Assembly: GCA_004794655.1 (NCBI GenBank)
Contig: SMMW01000003.1
Span: 3,348,001-3,412,000 of the forward strand
Length of the DNA: 64,000 bases
From: Marisa cornuarietis
Lineage: Eukaryota > Mollusca > Gastropoda > Architaenioglossa > Ampullariidae
Direction: 5' to 3'
Of this stretch, positions 12,166 to 24,720 are shown piece after piece (position 1 is the stretch's first letter; every line of letters begins with the position of its first letter). The notes beneath the pieces were generated by a model, which worked only from the letters and a program-made list of their open reading frames with translations, had not been told where the DNA came from and made no database searches. The translations under genes and the position numbers were made by a program.

Positions 12166-12697
12166 CCGATTTGTCAACATTGCTCGTAGCGTTAACAACT
12201 ATTGTGACGGTCTTAGTTGTCTCATAATCCAGCGAATTAGCCGATGTCCAGCTGAGTATTCCCGTGCTGGACAGGGTGAACAACTTGCTGTCCACGGATG
12301 AGGACACGAGTGTGTACGTCCTCGTTACGTTCTGTGGCACGTAGCTAGCAAACGACAGCACCTGACCCACGCGGTTTTCGTCGAATTGAACGCTGATTTC
12401 TGGAATTTCCGTCACTGCTCGCCTGTGCCGAGAATGATGCACGAGAGACGGAATGTCGAAGTAACTCACATCAGCAAGGTTCGAATCCACAACCAAGGAT
12501 CGCTTCCGCCTGCTGTATAAAATGGAATTGTGCCGTGACCATCCATCCCTTTTGTTTATCTTATGATCACGATCTTCATCTAGAGAGAATGACAACGGCC
12601 TCGGCTGCTCCCCAAACCTTTCGTGGACAGAAGCTAAAGCACACAAAGCTACACACAACAAGGCGACGACTAGGAGCGCGGCTTTCATCGCCGCCAT
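12166..12697 (-). CDS. CadN: Copy A exon 1: start, signal peptide, prodomain, first cadherin-like segment
   Basis: The chosen start at 12697 (AAG-ATG-GCG context) gives MAAMKAALLVVALLCVALCA, a typical signal peptide; a second Met at 12688 is equally usable. An in-frame upstream Met at 12772 would bury the signal peptide behind 25 polar residues and is less likely. Residues 63-66 (RRKR) and 90-93 (RHRR) are furin-type cleavage sites, as expected for a cadherin prodomain. The rest is beta-rich and resembles a first cadherin repeat (LDYETTKTVTIVV). The exon ends with one base of a split Asp codon at donor GTAAGT and joins 5558 in phase. Length is 532 coding bases. Confidence 0.85.
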
Positions 12698-14730
12698 CTT
12701 GTAATGTCTCCGCGATTTCCTGATTGCGGTATTGGGAGTTCGTGTGGCCCCTTTTAGGGTGACTTCAGCCACAAAGGTACCTTCACAATCGTCCCTAAAC
12801 TAAACCTTCTTTCATTAGCTGACACACATTCGCAGCTACATGAAAGCACCGAAAACTGCTATACACACACCACACACCTGTAGTCCTGACACGGAAGACT
12901 GAACACAGTCCACTTGAGGTACGAAACTGCTGCGTTCCTGAGCAATGACACACCTCACGTTTTTAAATCATGATCGCTGTCCTACCAGTCCAATCGCCGA
13001 GTTATGGATGCCTGACCTCTCACATCCCGCCTATCGCGAGATTTCGTCATATTCGACTCTAGAACCAAAACTGTTGCAAAAGTAAAAAAAACACGTTTAA
13101 CAGCTTCAAGAGCAACAACAACCGTCGGTCATCAGCGTACGGTCAATCTTCTTCTCACTGCCCTAATTTGAATCCGCACAGCTCGTGTTACACAAATACC
13201 TGGCTGCCTACTCGTGCGTCAGGTGCGTCAGCCGCGCAGGTATGACACACTGGGCTTTTCCCACCGTCGCTCTACCTGCCTGGGACCGCAGTTTGTCGCT
13301 GGCTGGCTGGCTGTCGTAGGGGCTGACATGATAATGCGCTGAAACCGCCGGGCCTGTAGCTAGCGTGGTTAGAGTGGTTAGACCCTTTCTTTTCGCTTCA
13401 TGTTCATTTCCTTTTAGGCAGCTGGTTACAAAAAACATTTACTCACCCACTTCAAGTTAGAAAGACAGTGTTCATAGGTATTTTTTAGGTAATTATCTTA
13501 ATGGTCTTTATGAAGGATATATGTCACAGCATAGTCTACAGTTATAAAAACCATTGCCAGTCGTTTTTTGTTTTTGTTTTGGGGAAGGTCTCAGGTGACT
13601 TCTGCACGGGTGGTGGCTGTAGTCCTAAAGTATCACAATGATGTGTGATTACCCTTGTTACAGGTATTAGTAATACCGTCATCGTTACATTTTTACTATA
13701 CTATGGTTACAATTATGGACCATATTCTGATTTTTTTTTATGCTTTTGTCTTCGAAATCATTTCCTATTAGACTAAGAAAGACTTATTTACCAACTCTTT
13801 TGTGCCGTATTTATATCACAATATATATATGCCATAAATTATTTTATGTATACACGAATAACGCTATTTCAATTTCCACTATAAAAGTCTTCGTATGCCT
13901 GCTTGTCTCTAAAATGTTATTAATAAAGAGCTAACTAAACGTTAGTGCATCTGAGACCAGATTGGAACAGAAAGGCTAAGAACAATGTGCTCGCAGCTAA
14001 CAGAGAAAAAAAGTACAGTAGTCTCTTAGAGGTGCGAAGGCGATGACCCCTGCACGCTCGCCTTACCCTCTGCCGCTGAACAAAGGGGCAAAACAAGGGC
14101 TGGTGTCTTCTCTACCACGACACAGACGCATCAACCTCCTGTTTCATGACATGACTATTGAGACTCGCGAATATTATTGTCAGTCTGCTTTGGTTATCTT
14201 AATGAAGACGAGTCTTAAGCGTTAATGTTTTCTTTGCCCTGTATGTATGTTATAGTGGGAAAATGTCTGAGAAAATGTCCCTATAAACATAAAGTTTCAT
14301 GCGGTTCAAATGACCCAAATTAAGCGTGTTCGAAAGATTATACCCTCAGAAGCTGGAAGTGTCTGCTCAATGTGACAACAGTAAATCGACAGCTACTACA
14401 AAGAAAAAAAGAAGGCAGACATCATCGTGATGGAAAAAAAAATAAAAAAGAGTGTTAAAAATTGACCAGTCTGACTCATTTGTAAAATGTGTTCACTTTA
14501 CACACATTTTCAAATATTGCGCGGTCCTTCTGTTATCGAGCCAGTGTATGTCAGTGTAGGAAGTTGTGTTCCCCACTCCCCCGCCAACAAAGTCTCGGGC
14601 AATACAAAGCAAAGAGGTCATTGTCAGAAAGGCTTATCTTCCTAGCGCGCTTCTATTCAAGAAAGAATGCAGAGTCTTCTGAGGCCTGCTTGCCTCCCTC
14701 CCACTACTTAGCCACTGCCCTCGGGGGCTG
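12698..14730. other. 5' flank of copy A, presumed promoter region
   Basis: Sequence immediately upstream of the copy-A start codon on the minus strand. I see no convincing TATA element or upstream coding exon. The 5' UTR and transcription start cannot be placed from sequence alone. Confidence 0.4.
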
Positions 14731-15126
14731 CCGGTGTCACGATCTCCGGTTTTGCGTAAGAGACCCTTTTGCCTTCTCACAGTGCGCAGGCGCAGGGGTC
14801 AATAGGACGGGTCATTTCTGCCAAGATACCAACCACTCAGGTTAGTTGTTTATAACGAAAATCAACAGCCCTGGCTGTCTGATTCGGATCGACGCACGTG
14901 CGGTTTGATCTTTGCGAATTGCGATACTGATGTAAGCATTTTTTCTTTGGTAACTATCGTTAAATTCTAGTTTCATGTACATCTAGTTTTAGCAAATCAG
15001 AATTTTCATTCGTTTATTTTGTGGTGTTATTTCATAGTCAACTGTCGTATTCTCCCTGTAGTAGTAGCTGCGCACTGTGAGAAGGCAAAAGGGTCTCTTA
15101 GGCAAAACCGGAGATCGTGACACCGG
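14731..15126. repeat. 58-bp near-perfect inverted repeat, ~280-bp spacer (MITE-like or hairpin)
   Basis: The left arm 14731-14788 (CCGGTGTCACGATCTCCGGT...CACAGTGCGCA) equals the reverse complement of 15069-15126 except for one base. No clear target-site duplication flanks it, and the spacer has no coding signal. Confidence 0.85.
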
Positions 15127-17256
15127 CTAGCCTCCTATCGCCGAGATTGGGAGTGTTTGAATTCTCCTCACTGCGATCCGTTTCGAGCTCCAATGACCCG
15201 TTCGCGCACGCCGGCTGAGTGTGACAGACTTGAATAGCTTCGTGCTTGCCTGGTCAGTGTTGACAGCAAGTAACAGAGTATGCAAGTGTACCAAAGTAGA
15301 TATGGCTTCAGTATGGTACGCCTAGTGAAGAAAGTATATTTATATTAGTAGTGCTGACACTATAATGCAGTTGTATTGGGTAGCCAAATAGCAACACTAC
15401 AAAATAAAATTTCATAACATATAGCTGTATAACTGCACTGTGTAAGATGAGAGAAAAGACGAAGAGACGACAAAAAGCACGAAAACATGCGCGCGCACAC
15501 ACACGCCCGCACCCACCCACATTCACACGGCACGCGGTTAATTATACTCTGCCAGTGACAAACGCAATTACTTAAACACTGGCAAACGCACCCGCGTTAG
15601 TACATATGTACAAGGCTGTTTCTCTCACAGTTTACTCGTCAATGCTCGGCAAGGGTATTTTCAGGTGGGTCGACCATTGCTCCCGGGTCTACCTTTGTTC
15701 CCCGTTTACGAAGGCCAGAAATTACCTGCGTAAGTCAAAGCGAGCTGACGCAGACGACATTCTTTCGACAGGCTGTCACAAGGCGGCGTAGACGTCAGGC
15801 ACGTTTCAATCTGCACACAATAAATAGCAAGCTTGGAGAACTTTATTGGACAAAAAGTAAAGAAAGGTCAAGAAATAACAAAATTTCTCAAACTACGCAA
15901 ACTGAAAACTCTATAAATATTATGAACGAAACTAGGTTTCGAAATTTTTCTTAGTGAGAAAACTGTATATGTATATGCGGTTGAGTTTTCTCCCTCTTTC
16001 TCTCTGTCCTAGCTCTCTCTTCATTCCCAATCTCTCATTCGCTCCTCTTATCGCTCTTTCCTCCCCCTCACTCTTTCCTTTCTATCCCCCTGTTTCTTTC
16101 TTCTCATTCTTCTCTCTCGGCCTTTCTCCAAAATTTTAACCTGCCCTGGTTCTTTGATTTCAGTCTTGCTTGTATACGATCTAAAGGTATGGAGAACCGA
16201 CGAAAGTGACACATCGTTTCTTTCTTTATCTTGGGTAAACTGGCGATACAAACTCAATCGTTTTTTTTTTTAAGTAGGCGCAGCTAATCTAATAAAATCG
16301 ACTCAGATCTCAGGCACAGGCCGTAAAATATTTCCCTGTAAGCAAACCTTATCACAAGTCCAACGTGCTGCAGGGAAAAAAAAAATCCCTAAAACCACTT
16401 TTTAAAAAATCATAATGACAGAGCAGAAAGACGCAACACATTTCAACTCGGCCAACTGGAAAGAAACACACAAAAGGTTTAAAAATAGCTGTTAGTGAAA
16501 CACGCTAACGGCAAACATCGACGCCTAAATGTCTAAGTTGATCGCACTGGTGGAATGTGTTGAATGGCTGCCCTCGTGCAAACAGAAAATAACTTTTGTT
16601 GTGAAATTATTTTCCCCTTTCTACTCTTTCCTCTCCAAATCTTGTCTCTAATTAGTCAGTCAGCTAATCCATCCGTTGTCAGTAATAAGTCAGTTGTTTT
16701 GAACATGTCATTTGTGATTTGTTTCCGTTCCTTATGCCTGGCGCACAAGAGCAGCTCAAGCATAAGTTTGTTCGGTAATGTCTGCACTGTGACTCTTTGT
16801 CTCTGCATGTGTTTGTGCGTGCATGTATGTGTCTGAGTGAGTTCACTGCACGATTTCAGAATCTCAGAGCTGGGTGAGGTTCTGACGAAATACACACCGT
16901 GCTGACGTCTATGGTAAACATTTTATAGGATTATGCTTACCTCCCTTGTCTCTCCGTGTTGCCACCTCTGCAGTTAACACCAGTCTTGCTGTGATGGCTA
17001 TGCTTTGCAGTCTTTGCTTGCTGTTCATTCAAATCCACGGGAGAGTTCCTGCTGACTTGTCTAGAGCCAGATTTCCAGGCCTTACAAAAACTTTAAAATA
17101 TTGTGTGAGAAGTAAAGCAGTAATAAGCACCAGTTGGGTCAAAGGGGTTTGCATACAGTATTAGAATGCGGGAGAGATGCTCAGATGCACAAACACGCAG
17201 AAGGACATCATACAACGACACGTTAGGCGCAAAAGCACACATTTTTTCGTTCAAGA

Positions 17257-17300
<44 letters not shown>

Positions 17301-19360
17301 GGAGAAAGAGAGAGAGAGAAAGAGAGAATTAAAATAGCTGGCCAGTTTCTCTTTGAACCAGGTTTTGCATACAAGTTTTAAATTCGTATTCAACTTTTTA
17401 AAAAATACAGTCAACATTAATACCTCAGACCTGCTCTTTAAAAACCCCCAACAGTTGCTAAAGCAAGGACTCGGCAAACAGTCTAAGACTTTCCTTCAGT
17501 GTAAGACGGAAGATGGTCGATGATGAGGTGGACAAAGGATGAACTGGCTGGCGGACATGAAACACTGCGCTGGTCATTCCATGCATGAATGGCAATTCTT
17601 GTCAGGCTCTGCGTCTATACACGTACCCATGCACGCCAGCTGGTCGTCAACTAGTACCAGTCAATGGATGGATGATGATGACGATGGTGGTTGACTGTTT
17701 ACGAATAATTCCGCCGCCTTAATTTCGCAGTAAGCTGATCATCCCTTTTCATGTGTAAGAAACACATTCGCAGAAAGACTCAAGTATTGACAGTGGTATA
17801 CACATCACAAGTACGTTTTTTACTGGACTATTGTTTTAAGTCATACTGACAATTGTGGGCAGTTGATCAACAAACTCGTTTGCTCCTGGATAAACCGATA
17901 ATAAAGAACATGTCGACTTCGATGATAATAAATTATTTTGTCATTTCATTTCTTTAGCTCATAGTTACAGTAATCGATTCTACTAAAAGCAGTTTTTTTT
18001 AGAGCATATTAGCATCTAAATTCTTTACTTCAGCAGTCTATTCTGCTTTTTTACTATGCTACACAAATGCAAATTTTCTCAGCAGGAGCTTTTGACTTCC
18101 CAGAATAGGCTCTGTGGTGTACTTAATTTGTTTCTTTGCCATTTAAATTTTCGAATGCAATATGTGATGTCTGTTTTTCCATCACATTTAATACTGTTAT
18201 ATTTCACAGCTATATATTTCTGCAGTGGAATTACTGTATGGTGTTTCCTTTTCTTAGCATAAAACTATACAGGACTGATACATAGCAGAGTTTCTCAACA
18301 GTCTTTAGCATGCAATAGTTCTTCCAATCATTCTGCCTACCGAAGTGTATAGATTATAACGTATGAACACAACATAGTGTATCATATTCATAGTGTACAC
18401 CAAGGGAGAGAAGGTGCTTGAGTGCACGTGTATTTCCAAGTAGGCTTTATTTTAGAATAAGATTGATGAAATTTTGCAATGGCTTGCGTCATTCTTAATA
18501 CATAGAGAAAATATTGACACAGTCTCTAGACATGAACTATTTTCAACTCATCTTTCTGAGCTTTCATACATGTAAAATATTTACATTTGCAATAAGTAGT
18601 CACAAGTTTTTATTGGTTTATCTTCAAAAATTGAATGATTTCTGCTCAAGCAGCACACCATATGATGTGTATGATTTTCTTATCATATATCAGAAAGTAG
18701 TCAGATAAACTGACAGAAAATAAAATGAATTAAGATGAAAACGTATAGTAAATCCATTAACATTTTTATTTTGTGGCTAATGCTTATCCAAACAATATTA
18801 CATTACTGCATCATCTGCCCCTAGAAACATGCGCATAAAAAGGTACTTAAAGAAAAACCTGAATGTTTTAATGGTTTTAATTGTGGTTAACGCTTATTAT
18901 ACAGGAATATTTATTTGCCAGCTTACATGGTACTTGATTTATATTTTTGTTATTTTTGTGACCTACATAAATCTTGATATTTAGATTAAGGCTATTGTAA
19001 GAAAACAATAGATCCAAGCTGCTTTCTCTCATAATATATGTAAAAGGTCTGCCACTTTGTTGGCCAGGCAGAAGTCTTCAAATTTATAGATATTCGTAGA
19101 GAACCCAATGTGAGGGGAGGGGAATTATATATGAATCGAGAAACAATCCCAAGTCTTTGAGCAGCAACATTGCTTCTGAATTCCACACATATAATGATTG
19201 TTTTTCTAATATCAGACCATTCACGTTTAAATTCCCTTTAACACCTTAAACTTCTTCACTAACACTTGTTTTGTCTTTCGACTAAGCTGTGTTATTTGAC
19301 ATTTACATGTATTATTTGTAGTAAGTAATACTGTTACACTGCAATGAATGTCTCTTCAAC
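15127..19360. other. Intergenic, no gene recognised
   Basis: Between the two cadherin copies. It contains a CT-rich tract near 15990-16130, an (AC)n run at 17259-17297 and several short open frames without recognisable domains. Confidence 0.5.
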
Positions 19361-19369
19361 ATTTTAAAA

Positions 19370-21185
19370 TTCTCTCTCTTTTTCTCAGTTATCAATGCAA
19401 AAATGTTTTTAGCAATTCAAGGCATGTACAATAATGTAAAGGTTAGGTTGGGAGCTGGGGTAAACCTGTTTCATTATATTGAATGTCTCCGTGGTCGTAA
19501 ACAAGGTGAGATTTGTAGGCCAGTACTACTCACCTTGTTTATAAACGAACTAACAAAGGCATAAATGAATATGCGAAACATGGTATCCAGCAAACCCCAG
19601 TTCTTACTGAGGTATTAGTTTACTTTTTGCTGATGATGTATCAAAATCGTTGGACTGCAAAACCAGTTCAATATTCATTACCAGTGCTCGAAGTCTTTAA
19701 ACCTTGCTTTTAACCTAGATAAATCTGATGTGTTGATTTTTCAAAATAGTGGTTTTATATCTTGTAGGGGAAAATGGTATTTTGGTCATTCTTCTTTAAA
19801 AATTTTGAATGTATACAAATATTTAGGTATAGTTTTCTCCACAAGGTGTACACCTGCATTAAAAGATATAGCTGAAAAGGCATATAGAGGAGTTATAAGT
19901 ATTCTTAAACGGTTATGGTACATTGGTGATACTTCACCCAGCCTGTTTTTCAAACTATTTGATGCCCAGATTCAGCAAATACTGTTATATGGCTCTGAAG
20001 TATGGGGTCTTTGTACCAGTAATGATCGCACTGAGAAGGTTCACAACTTTGCAATGAAAAGATTTTTAGAAGTCACAACAGGAACATCTTACTTGCTAAC
20101 ACATGAGGAATGTAGATTCCCTTTATCTGTTAATGCATCACTGCGGTAGTTGGCTCCTTCTGCTAAGAATGCCACAAGCTAGACTCCAGATGAAAGCCTA
20201 TTTAATGTCATCACTACTACACGAAAAAAACAAAAAATGGCTACATTTTATTATGATATTTTTGTATAAATATGGTTTTGACATGGTGTGGTAATGTCAA
20301 GGTATTATTTATGAACCTTCAAACAGAGACTGGTAGACTGTCACTAACCACCAGCAGTGGCATGATGGTATTCAAAACAGTTTAAGATATTTCCCATATT
20401 ATACATTCAAGACTCATTATTTTAAGCAATTACATTGTCTGGCTGAAACACAGAGGCATAAGAGATACTATGATAAAATTTAGAATGGGTAAAACTGTAC
20501 TCAAATACCATCAGAGCGTTATTGTTTAACTCACCCGAATGCTTGAACTGCCCCTTTTGCCCTGATACAGCTGAAACTGAACAGCATTTTCTTCTTGTAT
20601 GCCCTAAATATATAGATCTTCATAAACTTTATCCCTAAAAATACTTTAAACACCCTTCCCTTTTCTATTTCTCACTCTTGATGTCAGATACCAGAATGCT
20701 AATTACACTAAGCTTTGCTTCTTTTGTTTATAATGAATTGGAAATAAGAAAAAGATGTGGCGTAGATTCAAGCCCATTGCACCTAGGAATGGTCATATAG
20801 AAATGTTAATGTAAGTTGGTTACATGATGTACTATGATTAATATTTTGATAAATATTATGTTTGTACCTTTTTATTTACCTCACTATATGGTGTGGAATG
20901 ACTTAATACATATCTTTGCTTGTGCTGTGCATGTTTGTGCTGAGACATAATCTTATCACTATTGGCTTGATACATATCGGTATATATGTGAATATGTGTA
21001 GTCCTGTATATGCATGATTTTAATGGTTTGATGCAGGTCTGTATTTATATAATGTGTATTATACTTGCAAGGGTGGACATCTAGTGGCAAGCATGCCTGC
21101 ATAATACATTATATAATTATCACATTGTACCCCCTATAAAATTGGGTTAACAGCCTAAATCATTAAAAATATATTGTATCATATC
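19370..21185 (+). mobile_element. Decayed LINE: RT core, thumb and C-terminal zinc-knuckle remnants
   Basis: Frame-shifted RT motifs are readable: KQGEI(C)RPVLLTLFINELT-like near 19500, FADDV-like (TTTGCTGATGATGTA) near 19625, then an open stretch 19730-20149 with YKYLGIVFSTR and LLYGSEVWG, the usual RT C-terminal region. Near 20545 LNCPFCPDTAETEQHF gives the Cys-Cys-His pattern of a LINE C-terminal zinc knuckle. A plausible 3' end follows near 21120-21185 (TACCCCCTATAAAATTGGG). Multiple shifts and stops make it non-functional. Confidence 0.8.
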
Positions 21186-22474
21186 ATTTGTTAATGCTTG
21201 ATCAACATTAAACGGTTTCTGAAGTTATAACCAAGTATATATAAAACGATAAAAGAAAAATATTTATGAAAAATATTAATTGCTTTTTTTAAATGAGACG
21301 ACAAAAAGGGATAAAATTAGCTCTTGAAAAGGCAGTTTGCAGCTGGAGTTGTCAGTTGCAATGTTTATATACTAGCTACCGTCCAGTGTCCTGCTCAGTT
21401 CAAGTACCTTACATAAGGACTGTTACCAGCTGGCGCAACATGTTGAGGAAAAACATAACTTTGCACTTTAAAACCCTCGTTTCCTTTATCAAATGTTAGC
21501 AACAGGCATTTTATTCAACTGGCTTTTCTCATAAATTTGCTCTGCCTTTAGATGATTTTTATTTTCCAACAGATAAAAAGGAGGATTGGCTTCACTAACA
21601 GAACTGACTGTTAATACCAAAGCTACCAGAACATGTCAATCGAATCATTGACGGTGTTCAGCACTGGATCAAAGAGACACAACCCAGGGCACACGTTTCG
21701 ATATAGTCACTCCATTAAGGCGTCTCAATACTAGGTTACATCTGTGTAGCTACGCCCCGTGCTAAAAAGCAATTTCAGTAAAAATCTTGTTTTAGAAAAA
21801 TCTCTGAGAGGCTTTCATCCCTGCTTCTCCTGTTGTCTCTCCTTTAGAAATCCACTAACCTTAGTGCGGCGATTATGCGTCACTGTTTTTGCTTAGTTTA
21901 GGTCGATAACACTGGAGAAAGGGAGCATGTTCTTTTCAGGTGATCTTCTGGCCAGAATTCAAGGGATTATGAAAATCTGATAGCGGATTTTAATACCAAA
22001 CTATTAATTTTAAAGAGGGTATAAGCATAGCTGAGAAAAACAGTTTATCTCTTGATCTTTTCACAAAATAAGGGAAATCCATAGTTTGGCAAATAATTGG
22101 AAGCTGTCAAAAATATGTTAAAAAATTATGTATACTTAAGTTAACGATATGAGATGAACAAAATACAACGGAATTTCTACTTCAGCACGCATAATAACAG
22201 GAGGACATTGTAAGTTCATATTAAGCAAATTAAAACATTACAAACCGCTTGGTCACTTTGCCGTAAGTATAAACACAGCAGGCTAACTTTATGTCAACAT
22301 CCATTCACTTTCATACAAAGGTTTTCATGTAAACTCACGCATTCTCGCACACACACGAATTATTTATTTGCATTTGAACAATTTCTTGTAAACCACTTTA
22401 GCACTTTTTTCCTGTTTCTTCCTCCATCACTCCGCGTTGCCGACTAATACTTCTTCAGTGAGTCTGGGTTCCTA

Positions 22475-22671
22475 TTATGCATCCTCCTCCCTGTCTGCGT
22501 CATACATGTCCACCAGCTTGGCAAACTTGGGACCCCACTAAGCCAATGAGCTTAGGCTCCCTGTGTCACTTCTGCCTCCTTCCACAGCAAACTTGTGCAC
22601 CGTATCGTACAGGGGTGCGTCGGGGTCGTCGTCGGCGTCCCTCACGCGGTCACCCACGTCCAGCAGGTCTT
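22475..22671 (-). pseudogene. Cadherin catenin-binding tail, broken copy
   Basis: On the minus strand GDRVRDADDDPDAPLYDTV, then GGRSDTGSLSSLA, then WGPKFAKLVDMYDADREEDA matches the beta-catenin-binding end of invertebrate classical cadherins (DADxDPxAPxxD...GSLSSL...WGPxFxKLxDMY). A TAG stop at 22538-22540 falls right after SLSSLA, and the 15-20 residues normally between SLSSL and WGP are missing. By family knowledge this region binds beta-catenin. As it stands it would stop before the WGPKF end. It is the 3' remnant of copy B or of an older cadherin copy. Confidence 0.8.
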
Positions 22672-22805
22672 CAAGAAATTGAAAATGAGACATATTGTCT
22701 TGCAGACCTTTCTAACCACCTTATATCCCATTGAACATGCAGGTGCTTGGGAAAGCCACCTTGTCTTTCTGCCTTTGTCACGCTGATACACTGGCATAAA
22801 AATGT

Positions 22806-22917
22806 CTCACCTAGGTCTAAGGTTCTCGTCGCAAGGGAGCGTTTCTGATGTCGGGCTGAAGCTCTCTCACGGGTTACCTTAGGGTGTCCAGATCGCAGGC
22901 GTTGTGATCTTCCTCAC
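22806..22917 (-). pseudogene. Cadherin juxtamembrane cytoplasmic segment, broken
   Basis: After an acceptor-like CTTACAG at 22918 the minus strand reads EEDHNACDLDTLR, resembling the GGEED...D...LR block of classical cadherin tails. TAA follows directly, then PVRELQPDIRNAPLRREP, which again looks like cadherin tail. A donor GTAACC at 22876 could end a 40-base exon just before the stop, so splicing around it is conceivable. Otherwise the copy is dead here. Confidence 0.65.
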
Positions 22918-24466
22918 CTGTAAGACAACCCACGATTAGTCAATGGCAATTTCATATGTTTTACAGCGATTTGAACGTTCTTTTTTACGTATTAATTTAT
23001 CAAGAGACTCTTTCCAGTTGAACGAAACGGGAGGGAGGGTTGCACATGGCTGGTTGTGAGTTCGCACGTCCAGGTGAATCAAAAAATAAAACAAAGGAAT
23101 TGTGAGAAACTAGCAAACGATAAGAAAAGAAAAATCTTAAAGTGTGTGTGTATTTGTATGAGGATGAGATTGAGAATTATTGTCTTGTGTGCGTGTGCGT
23201 ATTTGTTTGTCTGTAAGTGCAAGTGTATAAGAGACACTGCCACAAACCTGTTTATTTAATCATTTAAATGATAAAGAACCGACAAACAGAAAGGATGGGT
23301 GTATGATTTGCGTAGGAGTGTGTGAGTGCCTGCATGGGTACGAGCATCTCATAACGGCCGCTTCTTCATTGTGGTAACACGTCATTGAGAAGCTCCACTA
23401 GTATAAAATGTGATCTACCACTACTCCTAACTCGCACACAGCAGTGTGGTAGCAGAGGCGCGAAAACGTGATTAGTGTCAACTTTGTGCAGTTTCACACT
23501 GTGAAAATAAATCGCTTGGTTATTGAACTAATAGAGAAATACTCTTTTGTGCTAAAACAGAAAGGGAAAATGGTCTTAAAATACATTTTAACCAAGATAC
23601 CATAGCGATCAGTCCCGATTTTTCTTTTTAGGAAAATGACGAAGTTCAAACGCTGTTCGTTACTGTATCCCTGTCACAGCCTCGTCATATTATACCTTTC
23701 CAGAGAACCCGGAGTCTGTATTTTAAATCTCTGTAATTACTGATTTCAATATTAAGATGTAAATGACCACTCGCTTAATTCATCTAATGAACGGAGAAGA
23801 GGGACATGATTTTTTTAGCATTCTGTTGTTGTTTTTTTGTGAGTGCATACTGATTGAAAAGCAGTAACACTTTTCTTCCACTGCTGTTTTTTTATACTAA
23901 CAGGTTAAGGTACTAAACACATACAAATACTCAGTGTTATGTACATTCTTGTGATTTGAAATGATGTAGCTTGATGTGTTTTATCAATATCCAAAATGTA
24001 GTACAATTTGAACTGTTAGAAGTACACGTTGCTAAAAAAGATCTTGTGGGACTGGTGAAAAACTTTGACCCTGCTTTTCTCAAAATGGCCGATATCGTAC
24101 TTATTCACTTCAAACCTGTATAACTCAGCGCAGTAAAGATTTATCACAAAATAAAGTGATTAGAAGAGTAAGTGCTTTTCAAGAACTTGTACCGGTCTTT
24201 CATTTCTCTCTTTTCGCTTTTGTTATCCCCCTCTTTCTGCATTTCCCATGTCCTCACGGTCCCTCATCGACTCACCTACTGTGATTACACGCACTCGATG
24301 TATATTAACGATCGATAAACTTTCTGCAGTAACAAAATTCGAAGCTTTGTGGATAGAAAAAGCGTTACAATAGCTGACCATTTTAATCAGGTTCTGGGGA
24401 TGGAGAGCTTAACTAGGCGTGAATCAAGATCTCAACCTTAAGGTGTCAGTCATCGCAAAAACTCAC

Positions 24467-24720
24467 GCAAAGCGGCGATGATGGAGACGACAACTGCGGC
24501 GATGTCACCTATTGTAAACCCGGCAGTTAAGAACTCTTCCAATGCACTGGTGCAGGCTGAGGACGTCATGTATTACTGGCAAAGAGGTCCACATCACTCA
24601 GGTGGGCATGTGCAGATCACACTCTCGTTGTTAATGCTGCAGGCCACGTTGCTGAAGCAGGGATAGCGCGTAAAATCAGACACCCATGTTGTATCACTAG
24701 AGTGTGTGCCGTCATTGCAC
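24467..24720 (-). pseudogene. Duplicated EGF exon with two stops, fused to a transmembrane segment
   Basis: This segment is clearly homologous to the last intact exon of copy B (27860-28030), with the same acceptor position (CAG then GTGCAA). It reads CNDGTHSSDTTWVSD, then ACSINNESVICTCPPE, then TGA, CGPLCQ, TAA, YMTSSAC. Two stops and a lost EGF cysteine (C to W) show decay. It then continues open as ALEEFLTAGFTIGD and IAAVVVSIIAAL, a membrane-spanning stretch, to donor GTGAGT at 24465. The TM segment is the only candidate I found for anchoring copy B. Confidence 0.8.

Larger units (their letters stand above)
1..12697 (-). other. CadN: Gene copy A: neural-cadherin-like gene, 5' part (7 exons joined, continues off left edge)
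   Basis: Seven minus-strand exons (12166-12697, 5376-5558, 3183-3447, 2448-2598, 1942-2037, 971-1079, 520-646) join in phase with GT/AG ends. They encode a signal peptide, a basic-cleaved propeptide and the first cadherin repeats. Calcium-binding cadherin motifs are visible (TDVNEPAVF, DMNDNSPEF, KATDRDSGTNA). By family knowledge this is a single-pass adhesion receptor of the CadN type; that identity comes mainly from the near-identical paralogous exon 7 of copy B, whose downstream half has CadN architecture. Exon 8 and beyond lie left of the window. Intron 1 is about 6.6 kb and holds a DNA-transposon relic. Confidence is high for exon structure, moderate for the name. Confidence 0.85.

Noticed and set aside
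16946..17164. Open frame with a hydrophobic N-terminus (AVMAMLCSLCLLFIQ) on the plus strand
   Set aside because: Only 72 residues, no domain, no splice continuity or neighbours; chance frames of this kind are common here.
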